A stretch of DNA of 38,631 nt from Bacillota bacterium (GTDB taxonomy: Bacteria > Bacillota > Clostridia > Christensenellales > Aristaeellaceae), in the NCBI GenBank assembly GCA_023416585.1, contig JAEZHM010000160.1, forward strand, positions 1 through 38,631, written 5' to 3'. A program made the position numbers and the translations under genes. Position 1 is the stretch's first letter, and every line of letters begins with the position of its first letter. Below are positions 30,523 to 38,482 of the stretch, piece after piece. Below the pieces are notes generated by a model. It had not been told where the DNA came from and made no database searches. It saw nothing but the letters and a program-made list of their open reading frames with translations.

Positions 30523-32337
30523 ATGGGAAAATCGTCTTTTGTGATGAACAAGCCGCAAAGTAAGCTGAGGGGCCGGCTGCCCAAGATCGGCATCCGGGCC
30601 ATTATAGACGGGCGCCGTGGCGGAGTCAGGGAAAGCCTTGAAAATCAGACCATGGAGCTGGCAAAAGGCGTAGCCGCACTGCTTACCGGTTCACTCCGCC
30701 ATCCCTGCGGGCTGCCTGTGGAATGCGTCCTTTCCGATACAACCATTGGCGGCGTAGCTGAAGCGGCGGAATGTGCCGACAAGTTTACAAGGGAGGGCGT
30801 GGGCCTTACCATCAGCGTCACTCCCTGCTGGTGCTACGGCGCGGAAACCATCGATATGGACCCCTTGATGCCCAAAGCCATCTACGGCTTTAACGGCACG
30901 GAGCGGCCCGGCGCGGTATACCTTGCATCCGCCTTGGCCGGCCACAACCAAAAGGGTCTGCCAGCCTTCGGCATCTATGGCCGGGATGTGCTGGAAGCCT
31001 CTGATACCACCATTCCCGAAGACGTAAAGGAAAAGCTGCTTCGCTTTGCCAGGGCCGGCTTGGCCGTGGCCACCATGCGGGGCAAGAGCTATCTTGGCAT
31101 GGGCGGCATGTCCATGGGCATTGCCGGCTCTATCTTAAGCGCGGCGTTTTTGGAAAAGTATCTGGGCATGCGCATGGAGTCCATCGACATGTCGGAATTT
31201 GTGCGCCGCTGGGAAGAAAAGATTTACGATCCCGAGGAGTTTGAACTGGCAAAAGCCTGGGTTAAAGAATACGTGCAAATAGGTTTCGACAAAAACCCCG
31301 AAGGGGCCCGGCACAGCGAGGAAAAAAAGGCCAAGGTCATGGAGCAGTGCATCCTGATGACCATGATCGCCCGCGACCTCATGCAGGGCAATGAAAAGCT
31401 CAAAGAGCTCGGCTTTGCCGAGGAGGCTATGGGCCACAACGCTCTGGCCAGCGGCTTCCAGGGCCAGAGGCAGTGGACCGACCACTTCCCCAACGGCGAT
31501 TTCATGGAAGCGCTGCTCAATACATCCTTTGACTGGAACGGTATCCGGGAACCCATGATCGTGGCCACGGAAAACGATCATCTGAACGGGCTGTCGATGC
31601 TCCTTGGCAAGCTGCTCACAGGCACTGCCCAGGGCTTTGCGGATGTGCGCACCTTCTGGAGCCCGGAGGCGATCGAGCGGGTCACCGGCTGGAAACCCGA
31701 CGGGCTGGCTGAAAAAGGCTTCATTCACCTGATCAACTCCGGCTCCGTCACTTTGGAAGCCAGCGGAGTCTGTCAAAAAGATGGGAAGCCGGCTATCAAG
31801 CCCTGGTGGGAATTGACCTCCAAGGAAGCGGAAGGCTGCATGGCGGCCACCAAGTTCTGTTATGGGGACTTGGGGTATTTCCGCGGCGGCGGGTATTCCT
31901 CCCAGCTTTTGTCCGAAGGAAGCATGCCCATCACCCTATGCCGCCTGAATCTTATAGATGGCCTGGGCCCCGTGCTGCAATTGGCAGAAGGCTGGACCGT
32001 CAAGGTGCCGGACCATGTGTATGATTTAATCAACCGCCGCACCGATCCCACCTGGCCCACCACCTTCTTTGCGCCAAGGCTCACAGGCGAAGGCGCCTTT
32101 GTAAGTGTCTATGAGGTCATGCGCCGCTGGGGCGCCAATCACGGCGCTTTCAGCTACGGGCACATCGGGGCAGATCTGATTACGCTGTGCAGCATGCTGC
32201 GCATCCCCGTATCCATGCACAACGTGGCGCCGGAAAACATCTACCGGCCCAGCATGTGGGACGCTTTCGGAACTCATGACCTGGAAAGCGCCGACTACCG
32301 CGCCTGCGAAAAGCTGGGACCGCTGTACGGCAAATAA
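30523..32337 (+). CDS. fucI: L-fucose / D-arabinose isomerase, 604 aa
   Basis: FucI converts L-fucose to L-fuculose and also D-arabinose to D-ribulose, using Mn2+, as a cytosolic oligomer. The block ATENDHLNGLSMLLG with GTAQGFADVRTFWSPEA is diagnostic. E350 and D374 have the same spacing (24) as the metal ligands E337 and D361 of E. coli FucI; H540 (GANHGAFSYGH) corresponds to H528 by position. The family is about 590-605 aa. AAGGAGG lies 7 nt before the ATG at 30523; the frame is open far upstream, but that part overlaps the LacI-type gene. First gene of the operon, 14 nt from the kinase. No fuculose-phosphate aldolase is nearby, and the context favours D-arabinose. Confidence 0.92.
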   Translation: MGKSSFVMNKPQSKLRGRLPKIGIRAIIDGRRGGVRESLENQTMELAKGVAALLTGSLRHPCGLPVECVLSDTTIGGVAEAAECADKFTREGVGLTISVTPCWCYGAETIDMDPLMPKAIYGFNGTERPGAVYLASALAGHNQKGLPAFGIYGRDVLEASDTTIPEDVKEKLLRFARAGLAVATMRGKSYLGMGGMSMGIAGSILSAAFLEKYLGMRMESIDMSEFVRRWEEKIYDPEEFELAKAWVKEYVQIGFDKNPEGARHSEEKKAKVMEQCILMTMIARDLMQGNEKLKELGFAEEAMGHNALASGFQGQRQWTDHFPNGDFMEALLNTSFDWNGIREPMIVATENDHLNGLSMLLGKLLTGTAQGFADVRTFWSPEAIERVTGWKPDGLAEKGFIHLINSGSVTLEASGVCQKDGKPAIKPWWELTSKEAEGCMAATKFCYGDLGYFRGGGYSSQLLSEGSMPITLCRLNLIDGLGPVLQLAEGWTVKVPDHVYDLINRRTDPTWPTTFFAPRLTGEGAFVSVYEVMRRWGANHGAFSYGHIGADLITLCSMLRIPVSMHNVAPENIYRPSMWDAFGTHDLESADYRACEKLGPLYGK

Positions 32338-32351
32338 AACGGAAAATACAC

Positions 32352-34046
32352 ATGAACAAGTATACCATTGGCCTGGATTACGGAACTTTATCCTGCCGCG
32401 GGATCATCGCGGCTGTGGCGGACGGCGAGCAAATCGCCTCCGCCCAATTTGTGTATCCCCATGGGATCATGGATGCTTCCCTCCCCTGCGGCACAGCTTT
32501 GCCACCCGGCTGGGCGCTTCAGCACCCGCAGGATTACCTGGACGCAATGCACTTTATACTGCCCGAACTGATGAAATCAAGCAATCTTCCTCCGGAGCAG
32601 ATCATCGGTGTGGGCGTCGATTTCACCTCCTGTACCATGCTGCCGGTAAAGGCGGACGGCACACCCCTGTGCTTTTTGCCTGAATATGAAAAAGAACCCC
32701 ACGCTTTCGCTAAACTTTGGAAGCACCACGCCGCACAGAGCCAGGCGGACAGAATCACGGCCATCGCGGCGCAAAGGGACGAAAACTTCCTGCGCCGCTG
32801 CGGAGGAAAGGTATCGGCCCAGAACGCCTTCCCCAAGCTTATGCAGGTGCTTAAGGAAACGCCGCACATCTATCATGCCATGGACCTGTGGGTAGAGGCG
32901 GCTGACTGGATCGTGTGGCAGCTGACAGGCAGGTTGTCCCGCGGCGCGTGCTGCCTTCAATACAAGGCGTTTTATGATCTGCGCGAGGGATATCCGAAGG
33001 AAGATTTCTTCACCGCTCTGACGCCTGCTTTTTCAGGCATACCTCATACAAAAATGGCCGGACCCGTTTCCCCCGTGGCTGGCAAAGCCGGGGAAATCAA
33101 TTTGGAGGCAGCGCATGCCATGGGGCTTTCACAAGGTACGGCCGTCAGCACGCCCATGGTGGATGGTCACGCCTGCTTCCCGGCTTCGGGCATCGTAGGC
33201 CCCGGCGCCATGCTGGGCATCCTTGGCACCTCCGCAGCATACCTGATGCTTTCCCCATCGTCAGAGCCGATCCCCGGCCTGTGCGGCACGGTGGACAGCG
33301 GGCTGGTGCCGGGCTTTTGGGGCCTGGAAGCCGGGCTCAACTGCATGGGTGACCATTTTGCCTGGGCGGCGGATGTATGCTGTCCGCCTGCCTATGCGAA
33401 GGAAGCCAGGGAAAGAAACATGGGCATCCATGCCCTGCTTACGGAAAAAGCGCAAAAATTGAAGCCCGGGCAAAGCGGGCTCATTGCGTTGGACTGGTGG
33501 AACGGCAACCGTTCAGTATTGATGGATGCAAACCTTTCCGGCCTTCTGATCGGCATGACGCTGCACACCACACCGGAGGAAATCTACCGCGCGCTGCTGG
33601 AGGCCACCGCCTATGCAACGCGGCTCATTGTGGAGCATTTTCGTGCCCATGACATTCCCGTGGAGGAATTCCGCTTCACCGGCGGTATCAGCCGGAAGAA
33701 TCCTTTGTTGATGCAGATCTTTGCCGACGTGCTGAAGATGAAGGTTATGGTCCTTCAAACAGAGCAGGGTTCGGCCCTTGGCAGCGCCATATACGCTGCC
33801 GCGGCAGCCGGAGAAGAAGCAGGCGGATACCGTGATATCACTCAGGCTATCCTGCATATGGCCAGCCCTGTTCAGCAGGAATACCTGCCTATTTTCGAGA
33901 ATAGCTGCATATATGACAGGCTTTATCCTGAATACAAGACGCTGCATGATACTTTCGGGGTCCAAACTCCCATGATGAAACGGCTTCATCTTATCCGCCG
34001 CGAATCGTTAAAAGCCACCGACATTCTTAAAGGAGCAAGCAATTGA
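32352..34046 (+). CDS. FGGY-family ribulokinase (AraB-like), 564 aa
   Basis: An ATP-dependent sugar kinase with the two actin-like FGGY domains. The N-terminal phosphate-binding loop is GLDYGTLSCRGII. IGVGVDFTSCTMLPV and the later MVDGHACFPASGIVGPGAML with GTSAAYL are AraB-like, and the C-terminal FTGGISRKNPLLMQIFADVL is the family's ATP-binding block. The length is close to AraB (about 560). AraB enzymes accept D-ribulose as well as L-ribulose, so it would turn the isomerase product into D-ribulose 5-phosphate for the pentose phosphate pathway. The ribosome binding site is weak (CGGA), suggesting some dependence on upstream translation. The dehydrogenase gene overlaps its stop. Confidence 0.85.
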   Translation: MNKYTIGLDYGTLSCRGIIAAVADGEQIASAQFVYPHGIMDASLPCGTALPPGWALQHPQDYLDAMHFILPELMKSSNLPPEQIIGVGVDFTSCTMLPVKADGTPLCFLPEYEKEPHAFAKLWKHHAAQSQADRITAIAAQRDENFLRRCGGKVSAQNAFPKLMQVLKETPHIYHAMDLWVEAADWIVWQLTGRLSRGACCLQYKAFYDLREGYPKEDFFTALTPAFSGIPHTKMAGPVSPVAGKAGEINLEAAHAMGLSQGTAVSTPMVDGHACFPASGIVGPGAMLGILGTSAAYLMLSPSSEPIPGLCGTVDSGLVPGFWGLEAGLNCMGDHFAWAADVCCPPAYAKEARERNMGIHALLTEKAQKLKPGQSGLIALDWWNGNRSVLMDANLSGLLIGMTLHTTPEEIYRALLEATAYATRLIVEHFRAHDIPVEEFRFTGGISRKNPLLMQIFADVLKMKVMVLQTEQGSALGSAIYAAAAAGEEAGGYRDITQAILHMASPVQQEYLPIFENSCIYDRLYPEYKTLHDTFGVQTPMMKRLHLIRRESLKATDILKGASN

Positions 34047-35083
34047 GCAAAGTGATCGTTATTGTAGGCGCGGGCATGATGGGCTCCGCGTTAAGCGTTC
34101 CCGCCCGGGACAACGGGCATGAAGTGCGCATTGTAGGCACGCACCTGGACAGGGAAATCATCGAACACGCAAGACAGCACGATTATCATTTGACCATGAA
34201 GCGCAAGCTGCCGGAAGGCATTGCTTATTATCAGATAGAAGATCTGGAAAAAGCGCTTAAAAATGCCGATCTTTTGATCGGTGGTGTCTCCAGCTTTGGG
34301 GTGGATTGGTTCGGGGAAAAAGTTCTGCCCCTTGTACCCGATTCTCTTCCCGTGCTGTCCGTTACCAAGGGGCTGTTAAATATGCCCGATGGGAAGCTTG
34401 TGCCATTCCCCCATCTTTTGAAAGAACGCACTGGCGGCAGATTGTCATTAAATGCTATCGGCGGCCCCTGCACCAGCTATGAGCTGGCGGACCGCCGGCA
34501 CTCCCATGTGGCGTTCTGCGGGGAAAATATAGAGATCCTCCGGAATTTGAAGGCCATGCTGGAGACGGATTATTACCACATCAGCCTTTCCACCGACGTT
34601 CTGGGTGTGGAATGCGCCGTGGCCATGAAAAACGCTTATGCGCTTGGTGTATCCCTGGCCATCGGCATGGTAGAACGCACGGACGGCATCGGGTGTACGC
34701 AGGCCTATAATCCCCAGGCTGCGCTGTTTGGACAGAGCGTAAAGGAAATGGGCCAAATGATTGCGCTGGTCGGCGGCGGCCCGGAAAACATCGTCTATGC
34801 CGCTGGGGACCTGTACGTCACCATCTTTGGCGGGCGCACCAGAGCGCTGGGGATCCGCCTGGGCCGGGGTATGCGTTTAAACGAAGCGCTGAAGGAGCTT
34901 TCCGGCGTCACGCTGGAATCGGTGGTCATCGCCAGGCGCACCATTGACGCCATGGCAGAGTGGGTGAAATTGGGTATCGCAAAGCGCGAAGATTTCCCGC
35001 TGCTTCACCATATCGCCGGGCTTTTGAATGACGAAGAGCCAAAGCCTTTGAACTTTGCGGCCTTTGAAACGGAACGCTGCTAG
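34043..35083 (+). CDS. GpsA-like NAD(P)-dependent dehydrogenase of unknown substrate, 346 aa
   Basis: The N-terminal Rossmann fold has VGAGMMGSAL (G9-x-G11-x2-G14). The C-terminal helical domain keeps the catalytic lysine K196 (AMKNAYALG) and the SVTKGLL lysine of the glycerol-3-phosphate dehydrogenase family. The usual GPS/N.A.E loop is altered to GGPCTSYEL, so the substrate may differ. The start is TTG, overlapping the kinase stop as TTGA, with AAAGGAG 6 nt upstream. Its place after a ribulokinase suggests it acts on a ketose, pentitol phosphate or related intermediate rather than serving phospholipid synthesis. The housekeeping gpsA would be elsewhere; I cannot exclude that this is it. Confidence 0.75.
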   Translation: MSKVIVIVGAGMMGSALSVPARDNGHEVRIVGTHLDREIIEHARQHDYHLTMKRKLPEGIAYYQIEDLEKALKNADLLIGGVSSFGVDWFGEKVLPLVPDSLPVLSVTKGLLNMPDGKLVPFPHLLKERTGGRLSLNAIGGPCTSYELADRRHSHVAFCGENIEILRNLKAMLETDYYHISLSTDVLGVECAVAMKNAYALGVSLAIGMVERTDGIGCTQAYNPQAALFGQSVKEMGQMIALVGGGPENIVYAAGDLYVTIFGGRTRALGIRLGRGMRLNEALKELSGVTLESVVIARRTIDAMAEWVKLGIAKREDFPLLHHIAGLLNDEEPKPLNFAAFETERC

Positions 35084-35142
35084 TTGACTGTCAATTACAG
35101 AAGGAAAGAAACGGAATAATGATGGATAGGTAGAGATAGCAG

Positions 35143-35225
35143 TGTAGGGCGGGGGCTTGCTCCCGCCAAACGTATCATAAATCAAAGCGTCGCTCCTTGC
35201 GGCGGGAGCAAGCCCCCGCCCTACA
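35143..35225. repeat. Palindromic intergenic repeat, copy 2 (25-bp perfect arms)
   Basis: The arms 35143-35167 and 35201-35225 are exact reverse complements with a 33-nt spacer. The 24-nt arm core (starting GTAGGGCGGGGGC) is identical to copy 1 at 13131-13154, while the spacers differ. It lies between the dehydrogenase and the second isomerase gene and may separate the two transcripts. Confidence 0.9.
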
Positions 35226-35268
35226 GTGCCGAAAGAAACCAAACAATCCTTAAAATCATACTTCTGTG

Positions 35269-35297
35269 TTGACAAAACGCTGGCAGCGTAAACGATA
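35269..35297 (+). promoter_or_regulatory. Candidate promoter of the COG2407 isomerase gene
   Basis: TTGACA (35269-35274), 17 nt, then a poor -10 (ACGATA, 35292-35297). An ACGCT-ggc-AGCGT repeat lies in the spacer. No match to the LacI-type operator is seen here. Confidence 0.4.
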
Positions 35298-35319
35298 AAC
35301 AAAAGCGGGAGGGATAACT

Positions 35320-36798
35320 ATGAACATTCCTGAAGTAAAGCTTGGCGTGGTAGCCGTCAGCCGTGACTGTTTTCCCATTGACCTGTCCAGACGCCGCCGC
35401 GGTGCTTTGGTGGAGGCTGTCAAAAATGCAGGCGGCGAGATCACGGAGATTTCCACCATCATTGAAAATGAACCGGATGCTCTGGCTGCTCTCAAAGAAC
35501 TAAAAGATACCGGCTGCAACGCACTGCTTGTATACCTGGGCAACTTCGGCCCTGAAGGGCCGGAAACGCTGCTGGCGCAAAAATTTGAGGGCCCGGTGAT
35601 GTTCGCCGCAGCAGCCGAGGAAAGCGTAGATATCCTGGCCTCCGACCGCGGCGACGCCTACTGCGGCATGCTCAATGCAAGCTACAACCTGGGGCTTCGC
35701 GGCGTAAAGGCGTACATCCCCGAATATCCCGTGGGCACCGCAAAGGAAATCGCAGCCAAGGCGGCGGAATTTATGCCCATCGCCAGGATGCTGCTGGGTT
35801 TGAAAGACCTAAAGATCATCACCTTCGGTCCGCGGCCCTTTGACTTTCTGGCTTGCAACGCCCCCATCAAGGCGCTGTTTGACATGGGCGTCAACATTCA
35901 GGAGAACAGCGAGCTGGACCTGTACGCTTCCTACCACGCCCATATCGATGACAAACGCATTCCGGAAGTAGTTGCGGATATGGCCAAGGAGCTGGGCACC
36001 GGCAACAAAATGCCCGGCGTGCTTCCGAGGCTTGCCCAGTATGAACTGACGCTTCTGGATTGGATAGAGAAGAACAAAGGCGCCGCCAAATACGTGGTCA
36101 TGGCCAACAAGTGCTGGCCGGCCTTCCAGACGCAGATGGGCTTTGTGCCCTGCTATGTGAACAGCCGTTTTGCCAGCCGCATGATGCCCATCTCCTGCGA
36201 GGTGGATATCTACGGAGCGCTGTCGGAATACCTGATTGCCTGCGCTACGGAGGTTCCGCCGACGCTGCTGGATATCAACAACACCGTGCCCCAGGATCTG
36301 TACGACAGCGAGATCAAGGCCAGGTTTGATTACAAGCTGTGCGACACCTTCATGGGCTTCCACTGCGGCAACACGCCCCTATGTCACCTAAACGGCGGCG
36401 AAATGAAGTTCCAGCTGATCATGAAGCGCGCTTTGGAGCCGGACAAGGAGCCGGACATCACCAGGGGTACGCTGGAAGGCGACTTGAAGCCCGGCGACAT
36501 CACCTTCTTCCGGCTGCAAAGCGCGGCGGATACATCCTTGCACGCCTACGTCGCCCAAGGTGAAATTCTGCCTGTTGCAACCCGCAGCTTTGGCGGCATC
36601 GGCATCTTCGCGATCCCGGAGATGGCCCGCTTCTACCGTCACGTGCTCATCGAAAAGCGGTACCCCCACCACGGCGCGGTGGCTTTCGGCAAGGCCGGCA
36701 AGGTGCTGTTCGAAGCACTGAAGCTGCTGGGTGTGGAGGATATCGACTTCAACCGCCCCAAGGGCATGCTGTACAAGACGGAGAACCCGTTCGCCTAA
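35320..36798 (+). CDS. L-fucose/L-arabinose isomerase family protein (COG2407), 492 aa
   Basis: This belongs to the FucIase/AraA-like fold but not to FucI proper. Seen are an N-terminal Rossmann-like domain (KLGVVAVSRDCFPIDLSRRRR, CNALLVYLGNFGPEGPE), the metal-site region MPISCEVDIYGALSEYLIA (E in CEVD) with DINN, and HCGNTPLCHL followed by LEGDLKPGDITFFRLQ. Members interconvert an aldose and a ketose with a divalent metal; substrates are mostly untested. CGGGAGGG precedes the ATG. It is separated from the fucI operon by a repeat and has its own weak promoter, so it may serve a related sugar. The two isomerases are not similar enough to be recent duplicates. Confidence 0.8.
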   Translation: MNIPEVKLGVVAVSRDCFPIDLSRRRRGALVEAVKNAGGEITEISTIIENEPDALAALKELKDTGCNALLVYLGNFGPEGPETLLAQKFEGPVMFAAAAEESVDILASDRGDAYCGMLNASYNLGLRGVKAYIPEYPVGTAKEIAAKAAEFMPIARMLLGLKDLKIITFGPRPFDFLACNAPIKALFDMGVNIQENSELDLYASYHAHIDDKRIPEVVADMAKELGTGNKMPGVLPRLAQYELTLLDWIEKNKGAAKYVVMANKCWPAFQTQMGFVPCYVNSRFASRMMPISCEVDIYGALSEYLIACATEVPPTLLDINNTVPQDLYDSEIKARFDYKLCDTFMGFHCGNTPLCHLNGGEMKFQLIMKRALEPDKEPDITRGTLEGDLKPGDITFFRLQSAADTSLHAYVAQGEILPVATRSFGGIGIFAIPEMARFYRHVLIEKRYPHHGAVAFGKAGKVLFEALKLLGVEDIDFNRPKGMLYKTENPFA

Positions 36799-36830
36799 AA
36801 ATGCTATCTAGCGCATCAAAGTGAACTGAA

Positions 36831-36954
36831 AGGCTTCCCCTTCGAGGGGAAGCTGTCGCCGAGGCGACTGATGAGGTGTCAAAGAAAGAAAGCATCTCTG
36901 GCATAAAACACCTCGTCCGGCACTTCGTGCCACCTTCCCCTTAGGGGGAAGGCA
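36831..36954. repeat. Composite palindromic element, about 124 bp
   Basis: Successive hairpins: GCTTCCCCT-tcg-AGGGGAAGC (36833 on), GTCGCC-ga-GGCGAC, a longer-range GAGGTGT...ACACCTC pair, GGCAC-ttc-GTGCC, and CCTTCCCC-ttag-GGGGAAGG at the end. The segment AAGCTGTCGCC...GGCGACTGA is close in form to GAGCTGTCGCC...GCGACTGA in the element at 20822-20951. Intergenic, with no open frame of note. Confidence 0.75.
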
Positions 36955-36965
36955 TTATCTAAGTG

Positions 36966-36999
36966 AAGCCCCGCCTGCTTGTCACAGGCGGGGCTTTTT
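36966..36999. terminator. Strong terminator between convergent isomerase and trpB-like genes
   Basis: AAGCCCCGCCTG pairs perfectly with CAGGCGGGGCTT (12 bp, 7-nt loop), followed on the plus strand by TTTTT. The minus-strand tail is poorer, so it mainly serves the COG2407 gene, but it may work both ways. Confidence 0.85.
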
Positions 37000-37015
37000 G
37001 CAATAAAATGAAACC

Positions 37016-38398
37016 TTACTCCTGCACCCCCGGGATCATCGGCAGGGAATCAAACCCCGGCTTCAAATCCTCATCGGTGGGAATATAATCGGTCATCCTT
37101 CCCTCATTGTAGGCGGCATAGGCGGTCATGTCAAAGTAGCCTGTACCGGTTAGGCCGAACAAAATCGTCTTTTGTTCCCCGGCTTCCCGGCAGCGGATGG
37201 CCTCGTCCATGGCCGTACGAATGGCATGGGCCGATTCCGGAGCAGGCAATATGGTCTCATGCCTGGCGAAGAAAACAGCAGCGTCAAAGACTTTGGTCTG
37301 TTCCACGGCCCTGGCTTCATCCAGATACCCGTCATGGTAGAGCTTGGACAGAATGGGCGCCATGCCATGGTACCTAAGCCCTCCGGCATGATTGGGAGAG
37401 GGCATGAACCCGCTGCCCAAAGTGTACATCTTGGCCAGCGGTGTGATCTTGCCCGTATCGCAAAAGTCGTAAGCGTACTTGCCCCTGGTCATGGAGGGGC
37501 AGGATGCCGGCTCCACGGCAATAAAATGCGGATTGTTTTTACCAAGAATCTTGTCTTGCATGAAAGGCGCCATCAGACCGCCCATGTTGGAGCCGCCCCC
37601 GGCGCAGCCAATGACGATATCGGGATATTCGTCCAGCAGCTCCATGGCCTTTTTCGCTTCCAGGCCGATGATGGACTGGTGCAAAAGCACCTGGTTCAAA
37701 ACCGATCCCAGCACATAGCGGTACCCTTCGGTGGAAACCGCCGTCTCAATGGCTTCCGAAATGGCGCAGCCCAAGCTCCCGCTGCTGTCGGGATTCTGTT
37801 TGAGCATGGCCCGGCCCACATTCGTCACGTCGCTGGGGCTGGCGATGACCTTCGCGCCGAAGGTTTCCATCACGTTTTTCCTGTAGGGCTTTTGCTGGTA
37901 GGATACCTTGACCATATACACTGTAAGGGGAAGGCCGAAATAGGAAGCCGCCTCCGCCATGGCAGTGCCCCACTGGCCAGCGCCGGTTTCTGTGGTAAGG
38001 CCTTTCAGCCCCTGCTTCTTGGCATAGTACACCTGTGCCAACGCGGAATTCAGCTTATGGCTGCCGGAGGTGTTGTTGCCCTCGTATTTGTAGTAGATCC
38101 TGGCCGGAGTTTGAAGCGCCTTCTCCAGGTTATACGCCCTGATCAGAGGTGAGGGGCGGTAGATGCGGTAGATGTCGATGAGTTCTTCGGGAATGTCTAC
38201 AAACCTTGTGGTGCTGTCCATTTCCTGTTTGGCCAGCTCCTCGCAAAAAACGGGATACAAGTCCTGTACCTGGACGGGCTTCATGGTGCCTGGATTGATA
38301 TAAGGTTCCGGCTGCTCAATCATATCGGCGCGCAGGTTATACCACTGTTTGGGCATTTGCTCCTCAGTGAGGTAAAAACGATAAGGTACCTTTTTCAT
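37016..38398 (-). CDS. Tryptophan synthase beta chain, TrpB2 type, 460 aa
   Basis: A PLP enzyme that condenses indole with serine. The PLP lysine is K115 in NNTSGSHKLNSA and the phosphate loop is GCAGGGSNMGG. The extended N-terminus (PYRFYLTEEQMPKQWYNL) and the length of 460 aa, against about 400 for TrpB1, mark the TrpB2 group. No trpA or other trp gene is adjacent, as is common for TrpB2, which often works alone to reuse indole. GGAGAAGG precedes the ATG at 38398. A T-box leader upstream indicates control by uncharged tRNA, presumably tRNA-Trp. It is unrelated to the sugar genes next to it. Confidence 0.92.
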   Translation of the reverse strand: MKKVPYRFYLTEEQMPKQWYNLRADMIEQPEPYINPGTMKPVQVQDLYPVFCEELAKQEMDSTTRFVDIPEELIDIYRIYRPSPLIRAYNLEKALQTPARIYYKYEGNNTSGSHKLNSALAQVYYAKKQGLKGLTTETGAGQWGTAMAEAASYFGLPLTVYMVKVSYQQKPYRKNVMETFGAKVIASPSDVTNVGRAMLKQNPDSSGSLGCAISEAIETAVSTEGYRYVLGSVLNQVLLHQSIIGLEAKKAMELLDEYPDIVIGCAGGGSNMGGLMAPFMQDKILGKNNPHFIAVEPASCPSMTRGKYAYDFCDTGKITPLAKMYTLGSGFMPSPNHAGGLRYHGMAPILSKLYHDGYLDEARAVEQTKVFDAAVFFARHETILPAPESAHAIRTAMDEAIRCREAGEQKTILFGLTGTGYFDMTAYAAYNEGRMTDYIPTDEDLKPGFDSLPMIPGVQE

Positions 38399-38482
38399 AA
38401 TTCCTTCTCCTTTGCTTATTTTTTTCCGCAATGCCGTTTGTCCGGCCGCGGTTGCACCCTACGAGCTTTTGACAAAAGCAAA

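Noticed and set aside
18386..35083. L-fucose catabolic locus
   Set aside because: There is no fuculose-phosphate aldolase, lactaldehyde reductase or alpha-L-fucosidase family gene, while GH172, DUF4185 and an AraB-type kinase point to D-arabinose.
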